DNA of 64,000 bases from Trinickia violacea (GTDB taxonomy: Bacteria; Pseudomonadota; Gammaproteobacteria; Burkholderiales; Burkholderiaceae): positions 434,001 to 498,000 of the forward strand of contig NZ_CP040078.1 of NCBI RefSeq assembly GCF_005280735.1. The letters run 5' to 3'. The notes beneath the pieces were generated by a model, which worked only from the letters and a program-made list of their open reading frames with translations, ran no database searches and was not told the origin of the DNA. This document shows, piece by piece, positions 34,486 to 43,574 of the stretch (position 1 is its first letter; every line of letters starts with the position of its first letter). The translations under genes were made by a program, and so were the position numbers.

Positions 34486-34543
34486 GCGCACGCCGAACGC
34501 AGCACGGTCAGCATGTGATAACCGTGCTGCGTTCGGCGTGCGC
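34486..34543. other. Perfect long hairpin, 23-bp stem and 12-nt loop
   Basis: Arms at 34486-34508 and 34521-34543 are exact reverse complements (beginning GCGCACGCCGAACG); the loop is CAGCATGTGATA. No T-run follows on either strand, so it is not a standard intrinsic terminator. It could stop transcription or stabilise mRNA ends between araH and the convergent small gene, or be a folded recognition site. Confidence 0.7.
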
Positions 34544-34633
34544 CGACAGCATCGTGCAGCCGTGAAATCGCGCAACGGCGCAACGATCTCACTGGCCTGC
34601 CTGATAGGGCAAATGCGTGAGCAACTGCGTCGA

Positions 34634-34906
34634 CTACTGCGCCGCCGCGAGCTTCACGCCGGGCCGCAACGCTTGGGAAGTCTCTTGCGTTCCCTTGCGC
34701 TGATCGGACACCTGCTCGATGCCTTTCTTCGTGACTTCTTCGAGGAAGGTCAAGCGGGCGCGGTAGTAGTCCGCGTGCATTTGTGCGTCGAGGACGCGCT
34801 GCTCGGCCTGAAACAGCTCCATGCGCAGTTCGTTCAACGCTCGTTCCGCTTGCTTCTCGGGAGTTGGCGCGTGATTTGATGCCCAATTTGCAACCCAGCG
34901 CAGCAT
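34634..34906 (-). CDS. Unrecognised 90-aa helical protein
   Basis: No family recognised. From the ATG at 34906, preceded by an excellent AGGAGGG site, it reads MLRWVANWASNHAPT and then a heptad-rich helix (EKQAERALNELRMELFQAEQRVLDAQMHADYYRARLTFLEEVTKKGIEQV), so it probably dimerises through a coiled coil. The tail is basic and Gln-rich. It is flanked by dispersed iterons on both sides. Burkholderia genomes carry many such small helical proteins, and the function is unknown. Confidence 0.65.
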   Translation of the reverse strand: MLRWVANWASNHAPTPEKQAERALNELRMELFQAEQRVLDAQMHADYYRARLTFLEEVTKKGIEQVSDQRKGTQETSQALRPGVKLAAAQ

Positions 34907-35429
34907 GATGAAGCCCTCCTGTACGCAGATGCTCTTGCTCTGATGTGAAAACGGTTTCTCGCCGTAATCGCTCGGCAACCGGTCTGGAACATCAGCCCGA
35001 TTAAGGCTATCAAAATCTGGACTTGGCTTGTGTGACTTTCAGCACATGTTGCGAAAGCGACGCACCGCTGTATTTACTGATTGGAATTGTCGCGGCCGTT
35101 ATGCAAGATCGTGTGGAGTGGGGGTGTGCCTAGTTTTATAGGCGATTGTTGCGTCAACCTATAACCCGATTGACACTAATTGACGAACGCCGATAAACGG
35201 CTTTCGATTTTTGAAATTTTGTCGTCCATTGCAATCGCTCTGCGGCAGAAATTGCAAAGATGAATGTGTGCGGATAACCGCATTGTTTATAGGTGCACCG
35301 TATCGGCGCAATGCGGTTTTACCTACACGTGCTGAGCACGTGACCAGCTTAAGGTGAGGTTTTTCGGGAGTCCGAGGCATGAGAGCTCATGGTGAGCCGG
35401 GTCAGTCAGGCTCACGCACCTCATCCCCC
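34907..35429. other. Intergenic region containing a dispersed iteron
   Basis: 523 bp of relatively AT-rich DNA. GGTGAGGTTTTTCGGGA (35353-35369), a perfect inverse copy of the iteron, lies 61 bp beyond the end of the helicase gene. A minus-strand open frame at 35159-35380 runs through the iteron and is not credible. The left part must carry the promoter of the 90-aa gene. Nothing else is recognised. Confidence 0.6.
35353..35369 (-). repeat. Dispersed iteron (perfect copy)
   Basis: GGTGAGGTTTTTCGGGA equals the reverse complement of TCCCGAAAAACCTCACC, a unit found in the origin array at 11616. It is separated from that array by 23 kb. Confidence 0.85.
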
Positions 35430-37718
35430 TCAGGGCAACTGCCACCAGCCCGGCAAGAGACGCCGGACTTCGCGACGCCGGTAGCGATCGTCGATCAGAT
35501 GCACGACGCCGGCATCGTGTTCGGTGCGAATCACGCGCCCCGCTGCCTGCACGACTTTTTGCAGACCGGGGTACAGGTACACGTAATCGTAGCCGTTGCC
35601 GAACTTCGCCTCCATCGTGCGGCGCATCTGCTCATTGACCGCGTTCAGCTGCGGCAAGCCGAGCGTGGCGATGAACGCGCCGATCAACTGCTCGCCGACG
35701 AGATCGACGCCTTCGGAAAACGCGCCTCCCAGCACAGCGAAGCCGATGCCGCAGCGCGTGTCGCGAAAGCGCGCGAGGAAGGCGTCGCGCGCGGCTTCGT
35801 CCATGCCGGGGGCCTGAGTCCAGATCGGCAGCGTGGGATGGCGCTCGCGCAACAACGCCGCGACGCGCTCGAGATAGTCGAAGCTGCTCAGAAAGCCGAG
35901 ATAGTTGCCGGGCTGCGCGGCGTACTGTTGCGCGATCAGCTCGACGATCGGTGCGAGCGAGCGTTCGCGGTCGCGCCAGCGCGTCGAGACGTGAGCGGCC
36001 ACGTGCACTTTCAATTGCTGCGCGCGAAACGGCCCGTCGACCTCGAGCCAGTTCGTCGCTTCCGGCAAGCCGAGCGTGTCGCGGTAGAAGTGGAATGGAT
36101 TCAGCGTCCCGGAAAACATCACCGTCGTGTGCGCGGCGTCGTAGCGAGGCGCGAGGTACGGCGCCGGAATCACGTTGCGCACGCATAGCGTCGAAGCGGA
36201 TTGGGCGCGCGCGCCGCGTGAGGTTTCATCGCGCGTGACATCGAAGATCGAGTGCTCGCCGAACTGTTCGGCAAGCGCGACGAAGTGCATGGCGTCGAAG
36301 AACACGCGCAGCAATGCGTCGTCGATCGATAGCGGCGCTTCGACGAGCTGATCCGTGACCGCGCCGATCAGATTCTGCGCCGCCGACAACAACCGCGCGG
36401 GCACTTCCGCATGCACTTGGTACGCGTCGGTTTGAGCGCGATTCAAGGCATTCCATTCGCGGTGCAGTCGTTCGAGCGGCTTCTTCAGCGTTTCCGGCGC
36501 GCTCTTGCGCGCGGCGCGAAAGTCGCTTTGTTCGAGCGACGCCGTGTACATCTTGCGCGCGCGTTCGAGCAGGTTGTGCGCCTCGTCGACCAGCACCGCG
36601 ACGCGCCATTGATTCAACCGCGTGAGCGCGAAGAGCAGTGCGCTGCTGTCGTAGAAGTAGTTGTAGTCGCCGACGACCACGTCGCTCCAGCGCGCGAGTT
36701 CTTGCGCGAGGTAGTACGGGCAGACGTCATGTGCGAGGGCGGCGGCGCGCACGGCTTCGCGATCGAGCCGCCGCGAGCCGTCGAGCGCTGCGCTGCGCGC
36801 GTCATGAAGACGATCGTAGAAGCCGCGCGCGAGCGGGCACGAATCGCCATGACAGGACTTGTCGGGATGCTCGCAGGCTTTGTCGCGCGCGACGAGCTCG
36901 AGCGTGCGCAAGGGCAGCGGCGTGCCGGTGCCTGCGCTTGCGCTCGCGCTCGCGTGCAGCGTATCGATGGCTTCGAGCGCCAACGCGCGGCCAGGGGTCT
37001 TTGCGGTCAGAAAGAAGACTCGCTCGACGCGATCCTCACCGCACGCTTTCAGCATCGGAAAGATCGTCGCGAGCGTCTTGCCGATGCCGGTAGGCGCCTG
37101 CGCCATCAAGGTCTGGCCGTCGCGCGCGGCCCGATAGACCGCGACTGCCAGTTCACGCTGGCCGCTTCGAAAGCGCTCATGCGGAAACTTGAGCGCACCG
37201 AGTGCGGCGTTGCGTGCGTCGCGGTGGGCCGCTTCCTGCGCGGCCCAATCGAGAAAGCGCTCGCATTGTTCGACGAAAAACGATTCCAGCGACGCCGCGT
37301 CATGCGATTGCGTCAGCACCGTTTCCTTCTGGCTGCCGATATCGAAGTACACGAGCGCGACGTCGAGCTGCGAGAGCGCGCGCGCCTGACAAAGCAGATG
37401 TCCGTAGACGAGCGCCTGCGCCCAATGCAGGGCGCGATGATTGGCCGGCATCGCGTCGAGATCGCCGCGATAGGTTTTCACTTCCTCGAGCCGGTTGAGC
37501 GCGGCGTCGTAGCCGTCGGCGCGGCCGCGCACGGTGAGATCGCGATACGTGCCGGCGAGCGTGATCTCTGCCTCGTAACCGCTCGCTCGACGCGCGGCGA
37601 CGGTTGCGTGACCGGCGATGCCTTCGAGCGCGGTGGGGGCCGGCGTGAAGCGCAGGTCGAGATCGCCGCGTTTGGCCGTGAACTCGCAGAGGGCGCGTAC
37701 GGCGACGACGTAGGTCAT
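35430..37718 (-). CDS. XPD/DinG-type iron-sulfur helicase with N-terminal PD-(D/E)XK nuclease domain
   Basis: 762 aa. Residues 1-170 carry a RecB/Cas4-like nuclease pattern: D68 in VRGRADGYD, EEVK at 78-81, then Q101 and Y105. The helicase follows with Walker A APTGIGKT (K214), four cysteines for an iron-sulfur cluster (C282, C289, C294, C333), DEAH at 378-381, and C-terminal motifs SGTLNPF and QAAGRVIRTEHD. It should unwind damaged or branched DNA 5' to 3' while the nuclease trims. The ATG overlaps the stop of the FAN1-like gene (ATGA), so the two are translationally coupled. The operon carries a LexA box. Confidence 0.88.
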   Translation of the reverse strand: MTYVVAVRALCEFTAKRGDLDLRFTPAPTALEGIAGHATVAARRASGYEAEITLAGTYRDLTVRGRADGYDAALNRLEEVKTYRGDLDAMPANHRALHWAQALVYGHLLCQARALSQLDVALVYFDIGSQKETVLTQSHDAASLESFFVEQCERFLDWAAQEAAHRDARNAALGALKFPHERFRSGQRELAVAVYRAARDGQTLMAQAPTGIGKTLATIFPMLKACGEDRVERVFFLTAKTPGRALALEAIDTLHASASASAGTGTPLPLRTLELVARDKACEHPDKSCHGDSCPLARGFYDRLHDARSAALDGSRRLDREAVRAAALAHDVCPYYLAQELARWSDVVVGDYNYFYDSSALLFALTRLNQWRVAVLVDEAHNLLERARKMYTASLEQSDFRAARKSAPETLKKPLERLHREWNALNRAQTDAYQVHAEVPARLLSAAQNLIGAVTDQLVEAPLSIDDALLRVFFDAMHFVALAEQFGEHSIFDVTRDETSRGARAQSASTLCVRNVIPAPYLAPRYDAAHTTVMFSGTLNPFHFYRDTLGLPEATNWLEVDGPFRAQQLKVHVAAHVSTRWRDRERSLAPIVELIAQQYAAQPGNYLGFLSSFDYLERVAALLRERHPTLPIWTQAPGMDEAARDAFLARFRDTRCGIGFAVLGGAFSEGVDLVGEQLIGAFIATLGLPQLNAVNEQMRRTMEAKFGNGYDYVYLYPGLQKVVQAAGRVIRTEHDAGVVHLIDDRYRRREVRRLLPGWWQLP

Positions 37719-39409
37719 GCCGCCGCCTCGGCCTCTGCTGCGCCGGCGCCGGCGTCGTCCGTCCAGCGCACGTCGAGCACGCGCACCGGCATGCCGTGCT
37801 GCACGCAATACTGCAGCCAGCGGATCTGATTGTCTTGCAGACGGTCGCCCGGACCCTTCACTTCGATCAGCTCATAGCGCCGCTCGGCGGGCCAAAAGCG
37901 GATCAGGTCGGGCAGCCCCGACCGGTTGCTGCGAATGTCGCCGAGCAGCCGCTCGAACCAGAGCTTCAGATGCGCGGCCGGAAGGCAATCGAGCGCTTGC
38001 ACAATTAACTCGGGCGTCAGCACGCCCCAGAACACGAACGGCGATTGCACGCCGGCTTTGCTCTCGAGATGGAGCAGGATCGTTTCGCGATAGCTGCCGT
38101 TATCGAGTTGGGCCAAACACCGGTTGAAACTCTCGGCGCGGCGCGCGCGGAAGTCGGGCGCGTGCAGATCGGCGGGGCCGCGCTGGAACGGGTGAAAGAA
38201 CGCGCCCGGAATGGCCGCGAACACCGGCTCCCAGCACAGCAGGCCGAACAGCGAATTGATCAGCGCGTTCTCGACGTAGTGAACGGGCGCGTCGGCGGCG
38301 CTCAGCGCGTCGCGCGCGGCGTACTCGACCGGGATCGGCGCTGCAGGCCGAACGAGTTCGAGGGTGCTGCGCGCGATCGGCTGCGCTGTTGCAGCCGCGC
38401 GTTTTGCCGGCTGCCCCGTTTGGCGCTGCAAGCGCGGCAGCATCCGCGCGATGCGCTGGCTTTCCTCCTCGCTTTCCGGCGACTCTGCCGATTGCAACGC
38501 GAGCGCCAACGCATCGTCGAAGCGGCCGCAGCGCTCCAGCACCCGCATGCGCCGGTGACGCGCACCGGGCCACGTGCAACGCCCGAAGACAGCTTGGGCC
38601 GCGTCCCAAGCTTGCCGGCGCTCGGCGTGCTGGCCGATGCGGAACAGCAGCTTCGCGCGACGTGTTTCGAGCCACGCGTTGTCGATATCGACGGCGAGGA
38701 CGGCGGCGACGAGCGCGTCGAGCGCTTTGTCGTCGTCGAGCGCATCGAGCCCATCGAGCCCTTCGCGGTAAGCGTGCAGCGCGAGATAGGCGTCGATATC
38801 TTCACGCCGCTGAAACGCGCGCGACGACTGCGAGAACGACACGCTTTCGTACTTGAACACGCCAAGCTCCGCGAGCACGAACTCCGTCCAATCTTGATGG
38901 AGGTTGCCGAAGAACATGAGCCGCCACCGCTCGCAAAGCGGCGCGATCGTGACGCGGAACACCGGGTCGCCGGGCGGCGCGCCCCAGGCGGCGTAGCTGC
39001 GCGCGTCGATGTGCGCGGCCCGCAGCGCGTCGAGCAGATCCGCTTTGCGAGCGTGCTTGCCGAGCGCGGTGGAAGGAAACAGCTGCAGCAGCTCGGGCCG
39101 CGTCGTCAGCGCGAACACTTCATCGAGCGTGAGCGCCGGTTCGGAATCGAGCCAGCCGAGCTCAACCAACGGCTGCGACGCGGCCAGGGGACACCCGATC
39201 TCCTCGTACGACAGACGGCTCGCCCGAAACAGCGTGCCCTTGCGCATCAGCATCCGCACGAGCAGCGCGCGGGAGCTTTGCGGCAACGCCGCGAACGCCT
39301 CGAAAAACGCGCGCTCGCCGGTGCTGAACAGGTCGTCGTAACGCTCGGCGATCCACGCCAGCGCGCGCTCGAAGTTCAGCAGGTAATAGGGAGGAGGATC
39401 GGTCGGCAC
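37715..39409 (-). CDS. FAN1-like structure-specific nuclease (VRR-NUC domain)
   Basis: About 565-578 aa. The N-terminus (PPPYYLLNFERALAWIAERYDDLF) and the middle helical repeats match bacterial FAN1 homologues. The C-terminal VRR-NUC domain has GLPDLIRFWP...RYELIEVKGPGDRLQDNQIRWL, the PD-EVK active site. FAN1 unhooks interstrand cross-links by cutting flaps. The start is uncertain: a TTG at 39451 lies beyond the LexA box, so the in-frame GTG at 39409 is more likely, though neither has a good ribosome-binding site. It is the first gene of a two-gene SOS operon with the nuclease-helicase. Confidence 0.85.
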   Translation of the reverse strand: MPTDPPPYYLLNFERALAWIAERYDDLFSTGERAFFEAFAALPQSSRALLVRMLMRKGTLFRASRLSYEEIGCPLAASQPLVELGWLDSEPALTLDEVFALTTRPELLQLFPSTALGKHARKADLLDALRAAHIDARSYAAWGAPPGDPVFRVTIAPLCERWRLMFFGNLHQDWTEFVLAELGVFKYESVSFSQSSRAFQRREDIDAYLALHAYREGLDGLDALDDDKALDALVAAVLAVDIDNAWLETRRAKLLFRIGQHAERRQAWDAAQAVFGRCTWPGARHRRMRVLERCGRFDDALALALQSAESPESEEESQRIARMLPRLQRQTGQPAKRAAATAQPIARSTLELVRPAAPIPVEYAARDALSAADAPVHYVENALINSLFGLLCWEPVFAAIPGAFFHPFQRGPADLHAPDFRARRAESFNRCLAQLDNGSYRETILLHLESKAGVQSPFVFWGVLTPELIVQALDCLPAAHLKLWFERLLGDIRSNRSGLPDLIRFWPAERRYELIEVKGPGDRLQDNQIRWLQYCVQHGMPVRVLDVRWTDDAGAGAAEAEAAA

Positions 39410-39423
39410 GGGCAGCCACGGGA

Positions 39424-39439
39424 CTGTATATTTATACAG
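39424..39439. promoter_or_regulatory. LexA (SOS) box of the FAN1-like operon
   Basis: CTGTATATTTATACAG, a perfect CTGT-N8-ACAG with a fully AT core, just upstream of the proposed GTG start. Confidence 0.8.
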
Positions 39440-39472
39440 GGATGATAGCAAACCGGGCGGCGCGCGGCGTCA

Positions 39473-39489
39473 GGTGAGCTTTTTCGGGA
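39473..39489 (-). repeat. Dispersed iteron in the FAN1/MFS divergent gap
   Basis: GGTGAGCTTTTTCGGGA, a perfect inverse copy of the consensus, 33 bp from the LexA box and 78 bp upstream of the transporter start. It lies where both divergent promoters are expected. Confidence 0.85.
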
Positions 39490-39566
39490 GCCGACATTTC
39501 CCGAAGTTTCCAATCGCGCCGCGCGTTTCTATGATTGGAATCCGGACGCCGACAAGGACCCACGAC

Positions 39567-40778
39567 GTGCAGACCGACTCCATCCAGCGCCCCAACACGC
39601 TGAGCCAGATTCCGCGCGGCGTCTGGGTTCTCGGTTTCGTGAGCCTGTTCATGGACATCTCATCGGAAACCATCCACAGCCTCCTGCCGATGTTCCTCGT
39701 GACGAGCCTCGGTGCGAGCGCCATGACGGTCGGGCTGATCGAAGGCATCGCGGAGGCGGCTGCGCCGATCGTCAAGATGTTCTCCGGCGCGTTGAGCGAC
39801 TACCTCGGCAACCGCAAATGGCTGGCGGTGATCGGCTACGGCATGGGCACGCTGAGCAAGCCGCTGTTCGCGCTTGCGCCGACTGCGGGCATCGTCTTGA
39901 CGGCGCGCGTCGTCGACCGGATCGGCAAGGGCATCCGCGGGGCGCCGCGGGACGCGCTCGTCGCCGACATCACACCCGCGCACTTGCGCGGCGCCGCCTA
40001 CGGCTTGCGGCAGGCGCTCGACACGGTCGGCGCTTTCATTGGCCCGCTTGTCGCGGTCGCGCTGATGCTGTTGTGGGCGGACCGCTTCCGTTGGGTCTTT
40101 TGGGTGGCCGTCATCCCGGGGCTCGTCGCCGTTGCGCTATTGATCTTCGGTATCAGGGAGCCCGCGTGGCAGCCGGGTGCGAAGCGCGTCAATCCGGTCC
40201 GGTTCGATAGCTTGAGGAAACTCAGCCGCACGTATTGGTGGGTCGTCGTCGCCGGAGCGGTCATCACGCTTGCGCGCTTCAGCGAGGCGTTCCTCGTGCT
40301 GCGCGCGATGCAAGGCGGCGTGCCGATTGCGCTCGTGCCGCTCGTCATGGTCGCGATGAACGTCGTGTATTCGCTGTCGGCTTATCCGTTCGGAAAACTG
40401 GCTGATTCGATGAGCCATGCGCGGCTGCTGGCGATGGGCCTGGTCGTGCTGATCGGGTCCGACATCGTGCTCGCGCACGGCAACACCTGGCCGATCGTGT
40501 TGCTTGGCGTCGCGCTATGGGGGCTGCATATGGGCCTGACGCAAGGGCTGCTCGCGACGATGGTGGCGCACGCCGCGCCCGCCGAATTGAAGGGGACCGC
40601 GTTCGGTTTCTTTAACCTGATGAGCGGACTGGCGACGCTGATTGCAAGCGTCATCGCGGGTGGGTTGTGGGACCGGTTCGGTGCAGCAACGACCTTCTAT
40701 GCGGGAGCGGGCTTTTGCGTGATCGCGTTGCTCGCGTTGGCTGGGCAAGCTTCGACGCGAAACCGACGCGCCGTCTAA
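39567..40778 (+). CDS. Major facilitator superfamily transporter
   Basis: About 403 aa with 11-12 membrane helices. Seen are IPRGVWVLGFVSLFMDISSETIHSLLPMFLVTSLGAS, the MFS motif A-like SGALSDYLGNRKWLAVIGYG and RVVDRIGKGIRGAPRDALVADIT. This is the subgroup related to multidrug and bile-acid-type exporters of unknown substrate. The GTG at 39567 has AAGGA eight bases upstream; an in-frame ATG at 39531 lacks a ribosome-binding site. It is transcribed away from the SOS operon. Confidence 0.82.
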   Translation: MQTDSIQRPNTLSQIPRGVWVLGFVSLFMDISSETIHSLLPMFLVTSLGASAMTVGLIEGIAEAAAPIVKMFSGALSDYLGNRKWLAVIGYGMGTLSKPLFALAPTAGIVLTARVVDRIGKGIRGAPRDALVADITPAHLRGAAYGLRQALDTVGAFIGPLVAVALMLLWADRFRWVFWVAVIPGLVAVALLIFGIREPAWQPGAKRVNPVRFDSLRKLSRTYWWVVVAGAVITLARFSEAFLVLRAMQGGVPIALVPLVMVAMNVVYSLSAYPFGKLADSMSHARLLAMGLVVLIGSDIVLAHGNTWPIVLLGVALWGLHMGLTQGLLATMVAHAAPAELKGTAFGFFNLMSGLATLIASVIAGGLWDRFGAATTFYAGAGFCVIALLALAGQASTRNRRAV

Positions 40779-41403
40779 AAGTTGTTCAATTAATCGTTGT
40801 CTATATAAAACAAAAATAAAGACGGACGAATGAGATCGTGCGGAGAACGTTGAAAGAAGCGTGGTGGTAAATGCAACCGTTTTGCATTTTGAAGGCCGCA
40901 TGGCTCTTTCAATCCTGTTTTTTCGTCGTGGTTATGAAAGGCTTGAGCCTTATATGACGGGGGTAGGAGGTGAATCGAACGAAACCTCGAAAATATATTG
41001 GCTCTGCTTATCGAATCGTGTTGACTCGCGATTATTCCGGCGCCTAGAATTTAAGTGTCTTCACAAAAGAGGCCTCTGCCTTGGACAGTTGTAGTTGTCG
41101 ACCTTCAAATAGTTTCGCTGCCTGACCGGCAGGACGTCTGCGCTTTCGTCTCACAGCCACCGTTCTGCCAGCAGGCCGACGGTGCGCGTCGTAGCACCAC
41201 TCCCGTGCACCCTTGATTCGCGCCAAATAGCGCGGCGTTTTTGCGCGCCTGTTTGGCACCCCGTCGCGATCGCCCAATCGCGGCCTTTGTTCGCGCTCGT
41301 GCGATGTGTTCTCACGCGAGCGCGTAGATTGGCATGCGCGCGTAGCGGACGCGTTCTTTACGTCATTAGAAAACGCGCATACCCACACCGTAAAGGAGCC
41401 GAA
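40779..41403. other. Intergenic region without a recognised gene
   Basis: 625 bp, locally AT-rich just after the transporter gene. A short palindrome AAGGCT-TG-AGCCTT lies near 40938. Open frames here have no family-like features. The right end leads into two very short reading frames with good ribosome-binding sites. Confidence 0.4.
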
Positions 41404-41475
41404 ATGCCGGACAGTGACAGTTATCCCATACGCCGCCCAACACAAGTTTTGTCATTCACCGTGAAAAGCGAGTAG
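41404..41475 (+). CDS. Possible 23-aa small protein
   Basis: The short frame MPDSDSYPIRRPTQVLSF... is preceded by AAAGGAG at ideal spacing. There is no homology to offer. It could be a leader peptide for the next small gene or chance; the strong ribosome-binding site is the only support. Confidence 0.3.
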   Translation: MPDSDSYPIRRPTQVLSFTVKSE

Positions 41476-41565
41476 ACCTCTGCCGCTGCGCGCATGACGC
41501 GCGTGGTCTTCCGTGTCTGCTGGCTTTTCGCGCAACGCGTCAAACCAGACGCACGGAGCCACACC

Positions 41566-41706
41566 ATGAACTTCGGCCTTCTTCTGTCGAAACTGCCGCA
41601 CGTCGACGATTCGCGCGCCCAGTACGACGCGACGCTGTCGCTGCAACCCCGCGAAACGCACCGGCTCGCCGCTTTCTGGCGCAGCCTCAAGGCGCTGTTT
41701 TCGTAA
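41566..41706 (+). CDS. Possible 46-aa small protein
   Basis: From the ATG at 41566 (CGGAG upstream) it reads MNFGLLLSKLPHVDDSRAQYDATLSL and ends HRLAAFWRSLKALFS. The C-terminus is amphipathic. I know no family. The in-frame extension to 41494 lacks a start signal. Confidence 0.4.
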   Translation: MNFGLLLSKLPHVDDSRAQYDATLSLQPRETHRLAAFWRSLKALFS

Positions 41707-41842
41707 CCCTGGCGCTCGCGTGAAAAGCCGTTTCTGCGAAGCCGGTAGGGTCGAAGGAATCGGACGCGTTTCGAGGAGGATGTCCGCGCGAAACGGAGGC
41801 CGCGCGAACATCCCCGAATCGCCCATCGCCTAGCGATGCCGA

Positions 41843-42712
41843 TCAGCGTGCTCGCTCAGGCCCGGTGCGCAGCGCGAGCGCGAGTCCGAGCAGAATCGCG
41901 CACATGCCGGCTATCCCCAACGGCAGCAACCGGTTGCCGAAAAACACGTAGTCCATCAGCGCGGTCACAACGGGCACCAGATAAAAGAGGCTCGTCACGT
42001 TGACCAGATTGCCGCTTCGCACGAGCCGATAGAACAGCAGTTGTGCGAAGATCGAGATCACGATGCCCAGCCACAGCAGCGGCACCAGCACGCTCACGCT
42101 CGGCTTGAATGCGAGCGGCTCGAAAGGCGCAATCAACATGCACAGCGCGAGGCTTACCGCGTTTTGCAACGGCAGGACGTCGATCGGCGCCTGTTTCAAG
42201 CCCTTCTGAAAGATCGCGCCGAGCGTCATGCACGCGAGCGCGGCCAGCGCGAACAGCACGCCGCTCGCCGGCAGCCGCACATCGTCGGCGCCGCGATAAA
42301 CGACGAGCGCGAGCCCGCCCAATGCCATGCAGAGCCCGGCGACGCGCGTCGCCGAGTAGCGGCGCTCCACGAGCAGCAGCGTGAGAATCGGCTGCACGCC
42401 GAGGATCGTGGCGAGCACGCCGGGCGTGAGGCCGCGCGCGAGCGAGAGCAGATAGCAGATCGCGTAGCCGCCGGTAATCAATGCGCCGGTGCCGGCCACT
42501 TGCAGCCGGGTGCCGCGAGCGGGCAGCCAGCGCTGCCGCCATACGCCGAAAACCGCCAGCACCGACGATGCAAGCGCGAAGCGCAGCACCAGGAACGCGA
42601 ACGCGGGCGCGTGCTGCACGCCCAGCTCCGCGAAGACCGCGCCGCTGCTCCAAAGCAAGACGAAGAGTGAGGTCGCGCCATAGGCCGCAAATGCGGCTCG
42701 TAAAGAAGCCAT
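41843..42712 (-). CDS. EamA/DMT-family transporter
   Basis: 289 aa with ten predicted membrane helices in two EamA repeats. The first starts ATSLFVLLWSSGAVFAELGVQHAPAFAFLVLRF and the second follows GVLFALAALACMTLGAIFQKGL. The end is ALMDYVFFGNRLLPLGIAGMCAILLGLALALR. Members export amino acids or other metabolites; the substrate is unknown. It stands alone, divergent from an empty stretch. Confidence 0.85.
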   Translation of the reverse strand: MASLRAAFAAYGATSLFVLLWSSGAVFAELGVQHAPAFAFLVLRFALASSVLAVFGVWRQRWLPARGTRLQVAGTGALITGGYAICYLLSLARGLTPGVLATILGVQPILTLLLVERRYSATRVAGLCMALGGLALVVYRGADDVRLPASGVLFALAALACMTLGAIFQKGLKQAPIDVLPLQNAVSLALCMLIAPFEPLAFKPSVSVLVPLLWLGIVISIFAQLLFYRLVRSGNLVNVTSLFYLVPVVTALMDYVFFGNRLLPLGIAGMCAILLGLALALRTGPERAR

Positions 42713-43178
42713 GAGAGGTCACCTGTCAGGAAAACGCGGACTCCGGCGAACTCGATGGATGCGCGCACGTTCGCGCGGCTGCGCATCGCGCAGTTGCATT
42801 GCTTCGAGTGGCAGGAGACTTTCGGGGCGGCTGAAGACGCTCAGCCGAGAGCCGTCGAACAGGGCGGCGGCGCAGTGCCGGCGCCGACGAGGCTCGGAGG
42901 GGACGCGACAGGTGGAGGAGAAGCGGCGAGGCCGCAAGCACGCGCGCCGCCACCGACGTTGTTCACGTGGGGGTTGCCACTGGCAGAGCTAAGGCGCGCA
43001 AGGTGTGTCATGTGAGGGGAAGCGAATTCGGCGATGTCGAAAAAGCCTTTGGCGAGGTTACGCGCATCGGGCCCATCGTGCAACCGCGCGCAACGCCCGC
43101 TCTTTTTCGAGCCTCTGAAGCGCCGGCGTCTTTGCGTCACAATAATCGAACGCGTGCCGCGACCCACTCGGAGCCAAG
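42713..43178. other. Intergenic region without a recognised gene
   Basis: 466 bp with overlapping GC-rich open frames on both strands, none resembling a protein and none with a ribosome-binding site of note. It should contain the promoters of the EamA and thioredoxin-like genes. No repeat or structured element was noticed. Confidence 0.4.
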
Positions 43179-43502
43179 ATGCAAAACGACACCGCCTATT
43201 CAAAGACCGCACCCACGCGTGCGGAAGTCGACGCGCTCGCCGGCGCCACCGTGCTCGAATTCGGCACCGATTGGTGCGGCTACTGCCGAGGTGCGCAGCC
43301 CGCCATCGGGCAGGCGCTCGCCAAACTCACTCACGCACGGCATCTGAAGATCGAAGACGGCCCGGGACGGCCGCTTGGGCGCTCGTTCAAGGTCAAGCTG
43401 TGGCCCACATTGATCTTCCTGCTCGACGGCGCGGAAGTGGCGCGCGTGGTGCGTCCCGCGGACGTCGCCGCGATTGACGACGGCATCGCTGCGCTCGAAT
43501 AG
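43179..43502 (+). CDS. Thioredoxin-like protein
   Basis: 107-aa cytoplasmic thioredoxin fold. The active site is FGTDWCGYCRGAQPAI (CGYC instead of the usual CGPC), and the cis-proline region is KVKLWPTLIFLLDGAEVARVVRP. The CGYC centre suggests a different redox potential from housekeeping thioredoxin. It probably reduces disulfides or acts in peroxide defence. It is possibly co-transcribed with the cupin gene 72 bp downstream. Confidence 0.85.
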   Translation: MQNDTAYSKTAPTRAEVDALAGATVLEFGTDWCGYCRGAQPAIGQALAKLTHARHLKIEDGPGRPLGRSFKVKLWPTLIFLLDGAEVARVVRPADVAAIDDGIAALE

Positions 43503-43574
43503 CGCTATGTGCCTTCGTCGGACGCACGTGCGCATCCAATGACTAACGAGCAGTCTCAAATCACAGGAGGACGA

